A stretch of 44,395 nucleotides of DNA from an uncultured Ignavibacteriales bacterium (GTDB lineage: Bacteria > Bacteroidota > Ignavibacteria > Ignavibacteriales > Melioribacteraceae), in contig CAMZLW010000089.1 of assembly GCA_947311785.1 (NCBI GenBank), positions 1-44,395 of the forward strand. The letters are read 5' to 3'. Positions 26,495 to 34,047 of this stretch are shown here, in pieces. The notes beneath the pieces are model-generated. The model worked only from the letters and a program-made list of their open reading frames with translations, was not told where the DNA came from and did not search any database. Position 1 is the stretch's first letter; the number at the start of each line of letters is the position of its first letter. The position numbers were made by a program, and so were the translations under genes.

Positions 26495-28339
26495 CTAAAT
26501 TTCAAAATATTTTTTATATTGTTCTGAGTTTATTAGTAACTCAGAGTGAATTCCTGCAGAAACAATTTTTCCATTTTCAAGTAAATAGATAGAATCAAAT
26601 TTATCCATATCAACAAGCCGATGCGTAATATAAACAAGCGATTTCTCTTTTGTAACCGAATGAATTGTGTTTAGAATATTCATTTCAGTTACTGAATCAA
26701 GGTCGGCTGTTATTTCGTCGCAAATAAATATGTTGGAGTCTTTAAGAATTGCCCTTGCAATTGCAATCCGTTTTTGCTCACCACCGCTTAATTGTTTGCC
26801 CTGATTACCAATCCAAGTATCTAATTTATTTGGCAATGCTTCAACAAATTTTTTCAATTCTGCTTTTTGCAGTACACTCCACAATTCAGAGTCAGTTGCA
26901 TCGGGTTTTGCAATTAACAAATTGCCTTTAATTGTATCGCTAAAAAGAAATATTTTTTGTGGAATTGTTGAATATACACTTCTAATATCTTCTTCCGACA
27001 TTTCATTATAGTCAATGTTATCAATGGAAATAGAGCCATTGTTGATTTTCCAAAAATTTAAGAGCAAATTAATAATGGATGATTTACCAGCACCACTTCC
27101 ACCAATAATTGCAATTTTTTCTTTTGTATTAATTTTTATGGAAATTTCTTTTAGAACTTCTTCGTTTTTTCTGTATGAAAAATTTATGTTTTTTAGTTCA
27201 ACATTTTCACCTTTTAACTTGAGATTCGATTTTTTTTTGTTTTTAAGATACCTTTGTTTAGTCAAGTTAGTGTCATTCCGTGATGCTTCTACACGGAATC
27301 TATCTTTTTTTGAGAGATTTCCAATAAGAACATTTGGGAATGACTCTGCATCAGAGGTTATCCAAAATCTTTTTTTATCTTCAATTGTTTGCTCAGTAAT
27401 TTGAAAGAGTCTGTTGCCTGCTTTAATACTATTATTTAGATACTGAATTGCGAGAGGTATTGGTAATACAGCCTCAAATGCTGCCATTGTTCCAAGAGCA
27501 AGAACTGAAAGAGATATTCCACTAATTGCTCCACTTTTAACAAGTGGAACAGCGGTAATGAATATAGCAATTATTGCAATGTTCATCATCAAGCCAATAA
27601 GACTTTCGTTCATTCCGCTAATTAGGTTCATCCTGCGTTGAAGTTTTATAAGTTTATTGTTAGTGTCATTAAATTCTCTATTATGTGTTTCAAGTTTTCC
27701 AAAAGAGATTAATTCGTTTTTCCCTTCAATTCCATCTAGGGAAAGTTCTGTAAGGCGAGAGCGTAATGAAATTATATCTTCGCCAATTTTAGCACTTAAT
27801 TTATAGGTAAGAAATGGGATAACGATACCAGCCAGTAAATATGGGATTAAAAATGCGATTGCAAACGAAATATCAAAAAATGCAAATATAACAGAGACTA
27901 AAATTCCAACCAATAAAGCAATAATGGGGGGGGACAAAACACGGATAAAAATATGTTCTAAACTTTCAACATCCGAAACAACTCGTGTAAGCAAATCTCC
28001 ACTAGTAAATTTTCCAGTCTTTGAAGGGACAAGAGGTTCAATAGATTTAAAAAACCAGACTCTAAATTTTGCTAGCAAATTAAATGTAACATCGTGCGAA
28101 AAAAGTCTTTCGGCATAGCGGAGTAGCCCACGGGATATTCCGAAGAAACGAACACCAACAATTGCGATTGATAACTCTCCAATATGTGGATGGAGTGCAG
28201 CTTTGGCTATAACATATGCAGATGTCATTAACAGCCCAATACTACTGCCTATTGTGAGAAATCCCATGAGGGAGGCAAGGAGCATCCACCATTTATAAGG
28301 TGAAAGGAGTTTTAGTATTTTAATTAAAGTCTGTTTCAC
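26495..28339 (-). CDS. cydC: Thiol reductant ABC exporter CydC subunit, with in-frame repeat insertion
   Basis: A 614-residue ABC half-transporter. The six-helix membrane domain (about 1-315) includes RFFGISRGLLRYAERLFSHD, a CydC signature. The ATPase domain (about 375-614) has GGSGAGKSS (Walker A, about 412), LSGGEQKRIAIARA and the DEITADLD Walker B with Asp replaced in the usual DEPT. CydDC exports cysteine and glutathione to the periplasm and is needed for cytochrome bd assembly. Residues about 332-357, in the linker between the domains, are encoded by a dispersed repeat. GTG at 28339 is the start, overlapping cydD by four bases, with GAGGGA upstream. Confidence 0.93.
   Translation of the reverse strand: MKQTLIKILKLLSPYKWWMLLASLMGFLTIGSSIGLLMTSAYVIAKAALHPHIGELSIAIVGVRFFGISRGLLRYAERLFSHDVTFNLLAKFRVWFFKSIEPLVPSKTGKFTSGDLLTRVVSDVESLEHIFIRVLSPPIIALLVGILVSVIFAFFDISFAIAFLIPYLLAGIVIPFLTYKLSAKIGEDIISLRSRLTELSLDGIEGKNELISFGKLETHNREFNDTNNKLIKLQRRMNLISGMNESLIGLMMNIAIIAIFITAVPLVKSGAISGISLSVLALGTMAAFEAVLPIPLAIQYLNNSIKAGNRLFQITEQTIEDKKRFWITSDAESFPNVLIGNLSKKDRFRVEASRNDTNLTKQRYLKNKKKSNLKLKGENVELKNINFSYRKNEEVLKEISIKINTKEKIAIIGGSGAGKSSIINLLLNFWKINNGSISIDNIDYNEMSEEDIRSVYSTIPQKIFLFSDTIKGNLLIAKPDATDSELWSVLQKAELKKFVEALPNKLDTWIGNQGKQLSGGEQKRIAIARAILKDSNIFICDEITADLDSVTEMNILNTIHSVTKEKSLVYITHRLVDMDKFDSIYLLENGKIVSAGIHSELLINSEQYKKYFEI
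27271..27344. repeat. Dispersed palindromic repeat, copy 1, inside cydC
   Basis: TGTCATTCC (27271-27279) and GGAATGAC (27337-27344) are inverted ends; an inner hairpin pairs CATTCCGTG with CACGGAAT. On the minus strand it reads in frame with cydC as SFPNVLIGNLSKKDRFRVEA-SRNDT. The spacer copy at 30179-30252 is about 90 per cent identical over some 72 bases by hand alignment. Repeat insertion without frame disruption into a domain linker resembles the Rickettsia palindromic elements. Confidence 0.9.
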
Positions 28340-30063
28340 ATTTCCCTCTTAAATGTGTTATACAAATTTTGGTATTTCTTGCTGGAAATTAATAACTCTG
28401 CGTGTGTTCCTTCTCCAATAATTTTGCCACTATCCATTACAATAATTTTATCGGCATTAGTAATTGTATTTAATCTGTGTGCAACAATTACAACAGTTTT
28501 ATTTTTTGAAAGTCTTTTTATTGATGAAATTAATTCTTGCTCATAAATTGAATCAATACTTGATGTTGCTTCATCCATAAGCAGAATTGGAGAATCCTTA
28601 AGAAACGCACGGGCTAGAGCAATGCGTTGTATTTCTCCGCCACTTAATGTTGTGCCTCTTTCACCAACAATTGTTTTATAGCCATCTTTTAGTTTTATTA
28701 TCCAATCGTGGATTAATGCATTTTGTGCTGCTTCAATAATCTCGTTTTCTGTTGCATCTTTTTTTGCAATAGAAATGTTCTCCAAAATTGTTTTATGAAA
28801 AATATGTGGCTTTTGTGAAATCCAACTAACTTGTTTGTGCCATTCGCTTTCAGAAATATCCAACAGCCTATTCTTACTAATTAGTATATCTCCATTCTCT
28901 AATTTTAAGAATTGCATTAATAGATTTATTATTGTTGACTTACCCGAACCCGATTCTCCAACAATAGCAACAGTTTTACCCATTTCTATTGTAAATGAAA
29001 TATCATCCAATGCTTTTGTTTCTCTACTTGGAAATTTGAATGAAACATTTTTGAATTCAATGTCTCCATTTCTAAATTTAGATTGAGAAGAATTTATCTC
29101 GTTTTTATTGCTATTGCTGGTAAGTAATTTTTGAATTGACTTGAATGCCGCAATGCCTTCCAAACCAGCGTGGTATCTTGAACCCAGTTTGCGTAAGGGG
29201 AGATAAAATTCTGGGGCTAATATTAAAACAAACAATGCACTTTCAAAATCCATTTTGCCATACATTAAACGCAAGCCTATTTCAACTGCAATAATAGCAA
29301 TGCTTATTGTTGAAAGTAGTTCGAGAACTAGAGCCGATAGAAAAGCAATTTTTAATACTTTCATAGTTGAAGTTTTAAATGCGTTACTTATCATTTCAAT
29401 TTGTTTAATTTCTTCTTTAGCTCTATTAAATATTTTTAAAGTTGTAATTCCTTGAAGCACATCAAGAAAATGTCCGCTCATTCTATTTAATGATTTCCAT
29501 TGCTTTCTATTTAATTCCTCGGCTGTTGAGCCAATTAAATACATAAGTAGTGGAATTATTGGTGCAGTAATTAAAAATACAACTCCAGATAAAATGTCGA
29601 TAGGAGACACAAAAATTAAAATTAAAATTGGAGTTAAAGCCGAAAGGAAAAGTTGTGGTAAATACTCGCTAAAATATGTATCTAATGCTTCAACCCCTTT
29701 AACAACAGTGTTGGTAAGTCCTCCACTTTGTTTGTTTAAAAGTATATTCCCTTTATCTTCAAAGAGTTTTTTATTTATTGCCTCTCTTAAATTCTTCTTC
29801 ACATCCCCCACAACTACATCAATTTTGTTCCTTTCAAACCAGATGAAAAATGCTTTTAGTATTGCAGCAATAATAAAAAGAAACAAATAATTTGAAACAT
29901 CGGATAGTGTTTTGTTTTCTAAAAATATTTGGTTTATTGATTTTGCTAAAAAGTGTGCAAGTAGAATTGTAAAACCAGATGCAACAACTCCACTAATAAT
30001 TGAAATAACAAATGATGATTTTGTTTTTGAGGTTAGCTTTAATAAGTTTTTATCGATATTCAT
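28336..30063 (-). CDS. cydD: Thiol reductant ABC exporter CydD subunit
   Basis: A 575-residue ABC half-transporter that pairs with CydC. The membrane domain (about 1-310) contains NKQSGGLTNTVVKGVEALDTYF and a typical CydD coupling region, KQWKSLNRMSGHFLDVLQGITTLKIFNRA. The ATPase domain has GESGSGKST (about 367), LSGGEIQRIALARAFL and LLMDEATSSID. There is no hybrid insertion here. It starts with ATG at 30063 and ends ATGTGA, coupled to cydC. A strong hairpin in the 218-base gap separates it from cydB, so it may have its own promoter or be partly attenuated. Confidence 0.93.
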   Translation of the reverse strand: MNIDKNLLKLTSKTKSSFVISIISGVVASGFTILLAHFLAKSINQIFLENKTLSDVSNYLFLFIIAAILKAFFIWFERNKIDVVVGDVKKNLREAINKKLFEDKGNILLNKQSGGLTNTVVKGVEALDTYFSEYLPQLFLSALTPILILIFVSPIDILSGVVFLITAPIIPLLMYLIGSTAEELNRKQWKSLNRMSGHFLDVLQGITTLKIFNRAKEEIKQIEMISNAFKTSTMKVLKIAFLSALVLELLSTISIAIIAVEIGLRLMYGKMDFESALFVLILAPEFYLPLRKLGSRYHAGLEGIAAFKSIQKLLTSNSNKNEINSSQSKFRNGDIEFKNVSFKFPSRETKALDDISFTIEMGKTVAIVGESGSGKSTIINLLMQFLKLENGDILISKNRLLDISESEWHKQVSWISQKPHIFHKTILENISIAKKDATENEIIEAAQNALIHDWIIKLKDGYKTIVGERGTTLSGGEIQRIALARAFLKDSPILLMDEATSSIDSIYEQELISSIKRLSKNKTVVIVAHRLNTITNADKIIVMDSGKIIGEGTHAELLISSKKYQNLYNTFKREM

Positions 30064-30108
30064 TTATGAAAGATTTTTTCTTTGCTTTTGATGGGGTAAG
30101 ATACAAAA

Positions 30109-30137
30109 CAACAAGGCATTTTGTAAATGCCTTGTTG
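30109..30137. terminator. 13-bp perfect stem-loop in the cydB-cydD spacer
   Basis: CAACAAGGCATTT (30109-30121) and its exact complement (30125-30137) enclose a 3-base loop. Read on the minus strand it is followed by TTTTGTATCTTA, a weak T-run, 45 bases before the cydD start. It may be a partial terminator between the oxidase genes and the transporter genes. Confidence 0.6.
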
Positions 30138-30178
30138 TTAAAGTTTGTTTGAAGACTTTGCACAATCTTAAAACTACT

Positions 30179-30252
30179 CTCATTCCGTGATGTTTCTACA
30201 CGGAATCTATATTCTTTTGAAAGATTCCCAATAAAAGCATTTGGGAATGACA
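30179..30252. repeat. Dispersed palindromic repeat, copy 2 (cydB-cydD spacer)
   Basis: CTCATTCCGTGATG begins the element and TTGGGAATGACAT ends it, with an inner CATTCCGTG/CACGGAAT hairpin. It is about 90 per cent identical to the copy in cydC. The minus strand has an open frame across it (SFPNAFIGNLSKEYRFRVET), but no gene uses it here. The copy is 30 bases downstream of the cydB stop. Confidence 0.88.
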
Positions 30253-30281
30253 TCAACTTATGCGTTGTGCAAAGCACTCTA

Positions 30282-31295
30282 TTAATATTCCAATTCAGAA
30301 TTTTTACTAATTCTTTTTTTGAATACCCAATATGACCATCCTTGATATAGGAGAACAAGCGGAACAAAGATAGCAGCTACAATACTCATAATACCGAGAG
30401 TGTATTGGGAAGATGAGGCATTATATATTGTTAAACTCCATTCTGGATTTGTAGTTGAAACCATAACTCTTGGGAACAAACCAGAAAAAACAATTATAGT
30501 TGAGAACGCAATTGTTATACCAGTCATTACAAAAGCCCAACCTTCTTTTTTAGCTTTCAGTAAAGTTCCAACAGAAAGTATTGCCAACATTGCAATTATT
30601 GGAATTGAGCCTGGGTTAATACCAAGTGCAACAAACATATCTGTTTCTACATAACTATAAGCTACAAAGAGTAACAGAATTATAGTTGTAGGCAACCATA
30701 ATTTGCGTGCAGTTGCACGAGACGTTTCAAGTATATCGTCAGTAGTTTTTAATGTTAAGAAAATTGCACCGTGCAAAGTAAACATCGAAAGAGTTGCAAG
30801 ACCACCAACTAACGCATAGGGATTAAGCAAAGTAAAGAATGTGCCAGTGTATGTCATAGTTCCATCTATTGGAACTCCTCTTATCAAGTTTGCAAGTGCA
30901 ACGCCCCACAATAGTGCAGAAACGAAGCTACCAACAAAGATGCACCAATCCCAAAGGTTACGCCATCTTGGGTCTTCCGATTTGCTTCTGTATTCAAAGG
31001 CAACAGCTCTTACAACCAACGAGGCTACAAGAAGAAATAGTGCAATATAAAAGCCACTAAACATTGTTGCATACCAATGAGGAAATGCTGCAAAGATAGC
31101 TCCACCAGCTGTTAGCAACCAAACTTCGTTACCATCCCAGTGTGGACCAATTGTATTAATAATTACTCTACGTGATTTATCATCCTTTCCGAGGAAGGGA
31201 AGTAAAATTCCAACTCCAAAATCGAATCCTTCAAAAAAGAAAAATCCAACAAAGAGGACTGTGATTAAAACAAACCAAAGTGTATTTAAATCCAT
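30282..31295 (-). CDS. cydB: Cytochrome bd ubiquinol oxidase subunit II
   Basis: A 337-residue membrane protein of the cytochrome bd complex, with about eight or nine helices. LNTLWFVLITVLFVGFFFFEGFDFGVGILLPF is the family N-terminus. VNTIGPHWDGNEVWLLTAGGAIFAAFPHWYA is the most conserved block. FEYRSKSEDPRWRNLWDW follows. Subunit II stabilises the complex beside the heme-bearing CydA. It lies 12 bases after cydA, and AAAGGAG just before the ATG is a strong ribosome-binding site. Confidence 0.96.
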   Translation of the reverse strand: MDLNTLWFVLITVLFVGFFFFEGFDFGVGILLPFLGKDDKSRRVIINTIGPHWDGNEVWLLTAGGAIFAAFPHWYATMFSGFYIALFLLVASLVVRAVAFEYRSKSEDPRWRNLWDWCIFVGSFVSALLWGVALANLIRGVPIDGTMTYTGTFFTLLNPYALVGGLATLSMFTLHGAIFLTLKTTDDILETSRATARKLWLPTTIILLLFVAYSYVETDMFVALGINPGSIPIIAMLAILSVGTLLKAKKEGWAFVMTGITIAFSTIIVFSGLFPRVMVSTTNPEWSLTIYNASSSQYTLGIMSIVAAIFVPLVLLYQGWSYWVFKKRISKNSELEY

Positions 31296-31307
31296 TGTAA
31301 TCTCCTT

Positions 31308-32675
31308 TTAATTTTCTGATTTAATTGATTCGTGAATTTCCAATCCGTCAGTGCCTGCGTTCGCAAACTTTTTCCACAAATAAACTGTTGGAAATACGAG
31401 TGCAGCATAGATTAGTGTAAAGCCTATCATTGAAAACCATACTTCTCCGGCAGTAGTAGCAATAGAGACAGAATTTTCAATTCTATAAACGCCAAATACA
31501 GTCCACGGTTGTCTTCCAACTTCTGTAAAAATCCAGCCAGCAGAATTAGCAAGATAAGGCATACCTATACTGAAGAATAAAATTTTATAGACCAATGGAG
31601 GAATTTCAAAATTGTTTTTGAATGCAACCCACCAAGCTAATAGTAAAATTCCTAGCATTGCGGTTCCAATACCAGCCATTATTCTAAAACTCCAATAAGA
31701 AACTGCAACAGGGGGAACATAGTTACCAGGTCCATAGGTTTTTTCATACTCTTTTTGTATATCTTTAATTCCTTTTATTTCTCCCTCAAACTTATTGTAA
31801 GCCAAAAAGCTTAATGCCGCAGGAATTTTAATTGCAAAAACGTCTTCCATTTTTTCTTCATCACCAATGGTAAACAACGACATTGATGCAGGGTTTTCAG
31901 TTTCCCAAAGTGCTTCTGCGGCAGCCATTTTCATTGGTTGTTGTTCAATAATCATTTGTGCTTGGCTATGACCAACAAGCCCAACAAATAGAGTTCCAAC
32001 AAGTCCAAAAGCAACACCAAATTTCAATGATGTTTTAAATACTTCTTGATTCTTGTTTTTCTTTAACTGATAAATACTAATTGCAATAATAAAGAAGGCA
32101 GCAGTAGCAACTCCATCAAAAAATACGTGTGGATATTGATTCCAAAGATAGCTGTTAGTTGGAAGTGCTAAGAAGTCAACCATTTCCGCTCTACCATTGG
32201 CTAATTCGTATCCAACTGGATGTTGCATAAATGAGTTTGCAACAAGTATCCAGAATGCCGAAAGATTAGAACCAATTACAACCATCCAAATTGAAAGTAA
32301 GTGGACTTTTTTTGAGACTTTATCCCATCCAAAAATCCAAATACCAAGGAATGTAGATTCCATAAAAAAGGCAAGAAGTGCTTCGATTGCAAGTGGGGCA
32401 CCAAAAATATCACCTACAAATCGTGAATACTCAGACCAGTTCATTCCAAATTGGAATTCTTGGAAAAGTCCAGTGGCAACACCAATGGCAAAGTTGACAA
32501 GAAAAAGTTTACCCCAAAATTTTACCATTGTCTTATACTTTACGTCTCCACTTCTAACATATTGTGTTTCCATTAGAGCTATTGCTAACCCAAGACCCAA
32601 TGTTAGTGGCACGAAAAGCCAATGATAAACAGTTACAATGGCAAATTGCCATCTTGCGAGGGCGAGAACATCCAT
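31308..32675 (-). CDS. cydA: Cytochrome bd ubiquinol oxidase subunit I
   Basis: A 455-residue heme-bearing subunit that oxidises quinol and reduces oxygen to water, giving microaerobic respiration. ARWQFAIVTVYHWLFVPLTLGLG contains the N-terminal heme-ligand His near residue 18. FGMNWSEYSRFVGDIFGAPLA and GHSQAQMIIEQQPMKMAAAEALW are conserved blocks. The Q-loop after QQPMKMAAAE is short, so this is the short-loop class. AGGAGG lies just upstream of the ATG. The broken Rrf2 gene ends 25 bases upstream on the same strand. Confidence 0.97.
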   Translation of the reverse strand: MDVLALARWQFAIVTVYHWLFVPLTLGLGLAIALMETQYVRSGDVKYKTMVKFWGKLFLVNFAIGVATGLFQEFQFGMNWSEYSRFVGDIFGAPLAIEALLAFFMESTFLGIWIFGWDKVSKKVHLLSIWMVVIGSNLSAFWILVANSFMQHPVGYELANGRAEMVDFLALPTNSYLWNQYPHVFFDGVATAAFFIIAISIYQLKKNKNQEVFKTSLKFGVAFGLVGTLFVGLVGHSQAQMIIEQQPMKMAAAEALWETENPASMSLFTIGDEEKMEDVFAIKIPAALSFLAYNKFEGEIKGIKDIQKEYEKTYGPGNYVPPVAVSYWSFRIMAGIGTAMLGILLLAWWVAFKNNFEIPPLVYKILFFSIGMPYLANSAGWIFTEVGRQPWTVFGVYRIENSVSIATTAGEVWFSMIGFTLIYAALVFPTVYLWKKFANAGTDGLEIHESIKSEN

Positions 32676-32700
32676 ACTACCTCCTAATAATTAATTAAAG

Positions 32701-33110
32701 TTACTCTATACTATCGTTTGAAAATGCAAAATTGTTTATAGTAGTTTTCTTTAAATCTTTAATAATTCTACTTTCTTGGTCAATAAAAAATTGATGAATA
32801 TTACATGGTGCAGGTAACGGACAAAAATTTTCATCGTTAATACACGCACTAATCCCATTGCTTCAAATATTTGATAAAAAGACAGTTTGCTTGGATTTAC
32901 AGCAAGGAAAACGCCACCCTTTTTGCCACGTATTGTATTTACAATTTTATTTTGCTTTAATTGGTAAATAATTTTTGTGGCAAATGGTTTTGAAATTAGT
33001 AGTGTTGAAGCGAGTTGAGTGATTGTGTAATGTGCTTCTGGCACAGCACCAGCAAGGTATGCACAGATTCTTATTGCGTAATCATATTCTTTTTTAGCTA
33101 AATAATACAT
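32701..33110 (-). pseudogene. Rrf2-family transcription regulator with a 1-nt frameshift
   Basis: The first frame from ATG at 33110 gives an intact winged-helix region: EYDYAIRICAYLAG, then TITQLASTLLISKPFATKIIYQLKQNKIV and RGKKGGVFLAVNPSKLSFYQIFEAMGL. From about 32850 that frame turns into unrelated sequence and ends at 32751 (119 residues). A shift at this point restores ACINDENFCPLPAPCNIHQF and runs to a stop at 32701, giving about 136 residues, the normal Rrf2 length. CX6CX5C is the Fe-S or redox cysteine motif of IscR/NsrR-type members. One base seems to be missing after TTA (TTAAGTGCG to TTAGTGCG). There is no slippery heptamer, so it is a mutation or sequencing error. It would regulate the adjoining cyd operon. 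Confidence 0.85.
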
Positions 33111-33123
33111 CTTGTTCTTATCT

Positions 33124-33138
33124 ATACTGTTTTAGTAT
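33124..33138. promoter_or_regulatory. Candidate Rrf2 operator
   Basis: ATACT-GTTTT-AGTAT is a perfect dyad with 5-base arms, 14 bases upstream of the Rrf2 start codon. Its A/T-rich ends and ACT/AGT cores resemble sites bound by Rrf2-family proteins, so autoregulation, together with cyd control, is plausible. Only a half-site (TATACT) is seen before cydA near 32705. Confidence 0.45.
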
Positions 33139-33179
33139 GGTTAAGCTACAAAACATTTTTGATGGATGCAAAGTCTTTT

Positions 33180-34034
33180 TTAATATGAAATAATTATCGT
33201 TTTTTGCGAAACTGCGTAAGCACTAAAATAACCAAGAGCCTTGTTGCTCCAGTTTGTTACAGGGTTTGCTGGTGCGGCAGATGTTGAACTTGGACCTCTT
33301 CCACTTCCACCACTTGCATTAACACTATTTGCTGTTTTGTAAAATTCAAATGCGGCTTTATCTATTGACATTAACTCTACAGTAAGTGTATCACCTATAT
33401 TTATAAATCCGTTATTAGCATTGATAATTAATCTGTAGTTAACATAATTACCATCTGTAACTTTATCTTCATAAATATTAAAACCACTAAGCAAAAATCC
33501 TTTATTATACATTCTTATTCTGGCATAATTATCAATACCTTTTTGATCTTGAAAAAACAGCCGTAGAAAAAATTGGTATGAATTATCATCTCTGTTGGGG
33601 CGTTTGGGAGCTTCTTCTAGTGTTAGAGTATCAAGCACCATTTTGCTTGGCATAGTTGAAACGGCATTATAAATCTTTTCTTCAGTTAAAACTTCAATTG
33701 AATATTCTACACCTGGCTTACCCTTTATAATTGTGTTTTCATAAATGCCTTCTGTAAATTCGGTAAATAGGAAACTGTTTCCCTCGCTATCATCAACTAT
33801 TACTTTAGCACCTGATACTGCAGGATAGAGGCTTGGCTTATAAAAATCCGTTGATTTTGTTATTGCAACTCTGCTTGGTAAACCGTTGTCAGAAATTGTT
33901 GCTTCAATAACAATGGCAGGGTTGGCAGAATTTAGCTCAACTATTATTACGTCTTTGCAACCAAATGTAAAAAATTGAAAAACAATTACTGTTATAGCAA
34001 GGTTATTGTAAGCCATCTTTTTATACTTATTCAT
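33180..34034 (-). CDS. DUF4249 outer-membrane lipoprotein
   Basis: A 284-residue protein with a lipoprotein signal (VIVFQFFTFGCKD, Cys near residue 26), then the DUF4249 pattern: NPAIVIEATISDNGLPSRVAITKSTDFYK, a VSGAKVIVDD segment and EGIYENTIIKGKPGVEYSIEVLTEE. The family is of unknown function and usually sits beside a TonB-dependent receptor, as here: the receptor gene ends 13 bases upstream. It probably binds a receptor ligand at the cell surface or forms part of the transport complex. A Gly/Ser-rich patch lies near residue 245. Confidence 0.85.
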   Translation of the reverse strand: MNKYKKMAYNNLAITVIVFQFFTFGCKDVIIVELNSANPAIVIEATISDNGLPSRVAITKSTDFYKPSLYPAVSGAKVIVDDSEGNSFLFTEFTEGIYENTIIKGKPGVEYSIEVLTEEKIYNAVSTMPSKMVLDTLTLEEAPKRPNRDDNSYQFFLRLFFQDQKGIDNYARIRMYNKGFLLSGFNIYEDKVTDGNYVNYRLIINANNGFINIGDTLTVELMSIDKAAFEFYKTANSVNASGGSGRGPSSTSAAPANPVTNWSNKALGYFSAYAVSQKTIIISY

Positions 34035-34047
34035 ATTACCCTATCCT

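Noticed and set aside
30050-30367. Minus-strand ORF of 105 residues spanning the repeat between cydB and cydD
   Set aside because: It overlaps the cydB end and the cydD start. Its only recognisable text is the repeat-encoded peptide and it has no ribosome-binding site.
32840-32860. Programmed frameshift in the Rrf2 gene
   Set aside because: No slippery heptamer, pause structure or precedent in this family is visible; a single lost base is the simpler reading.
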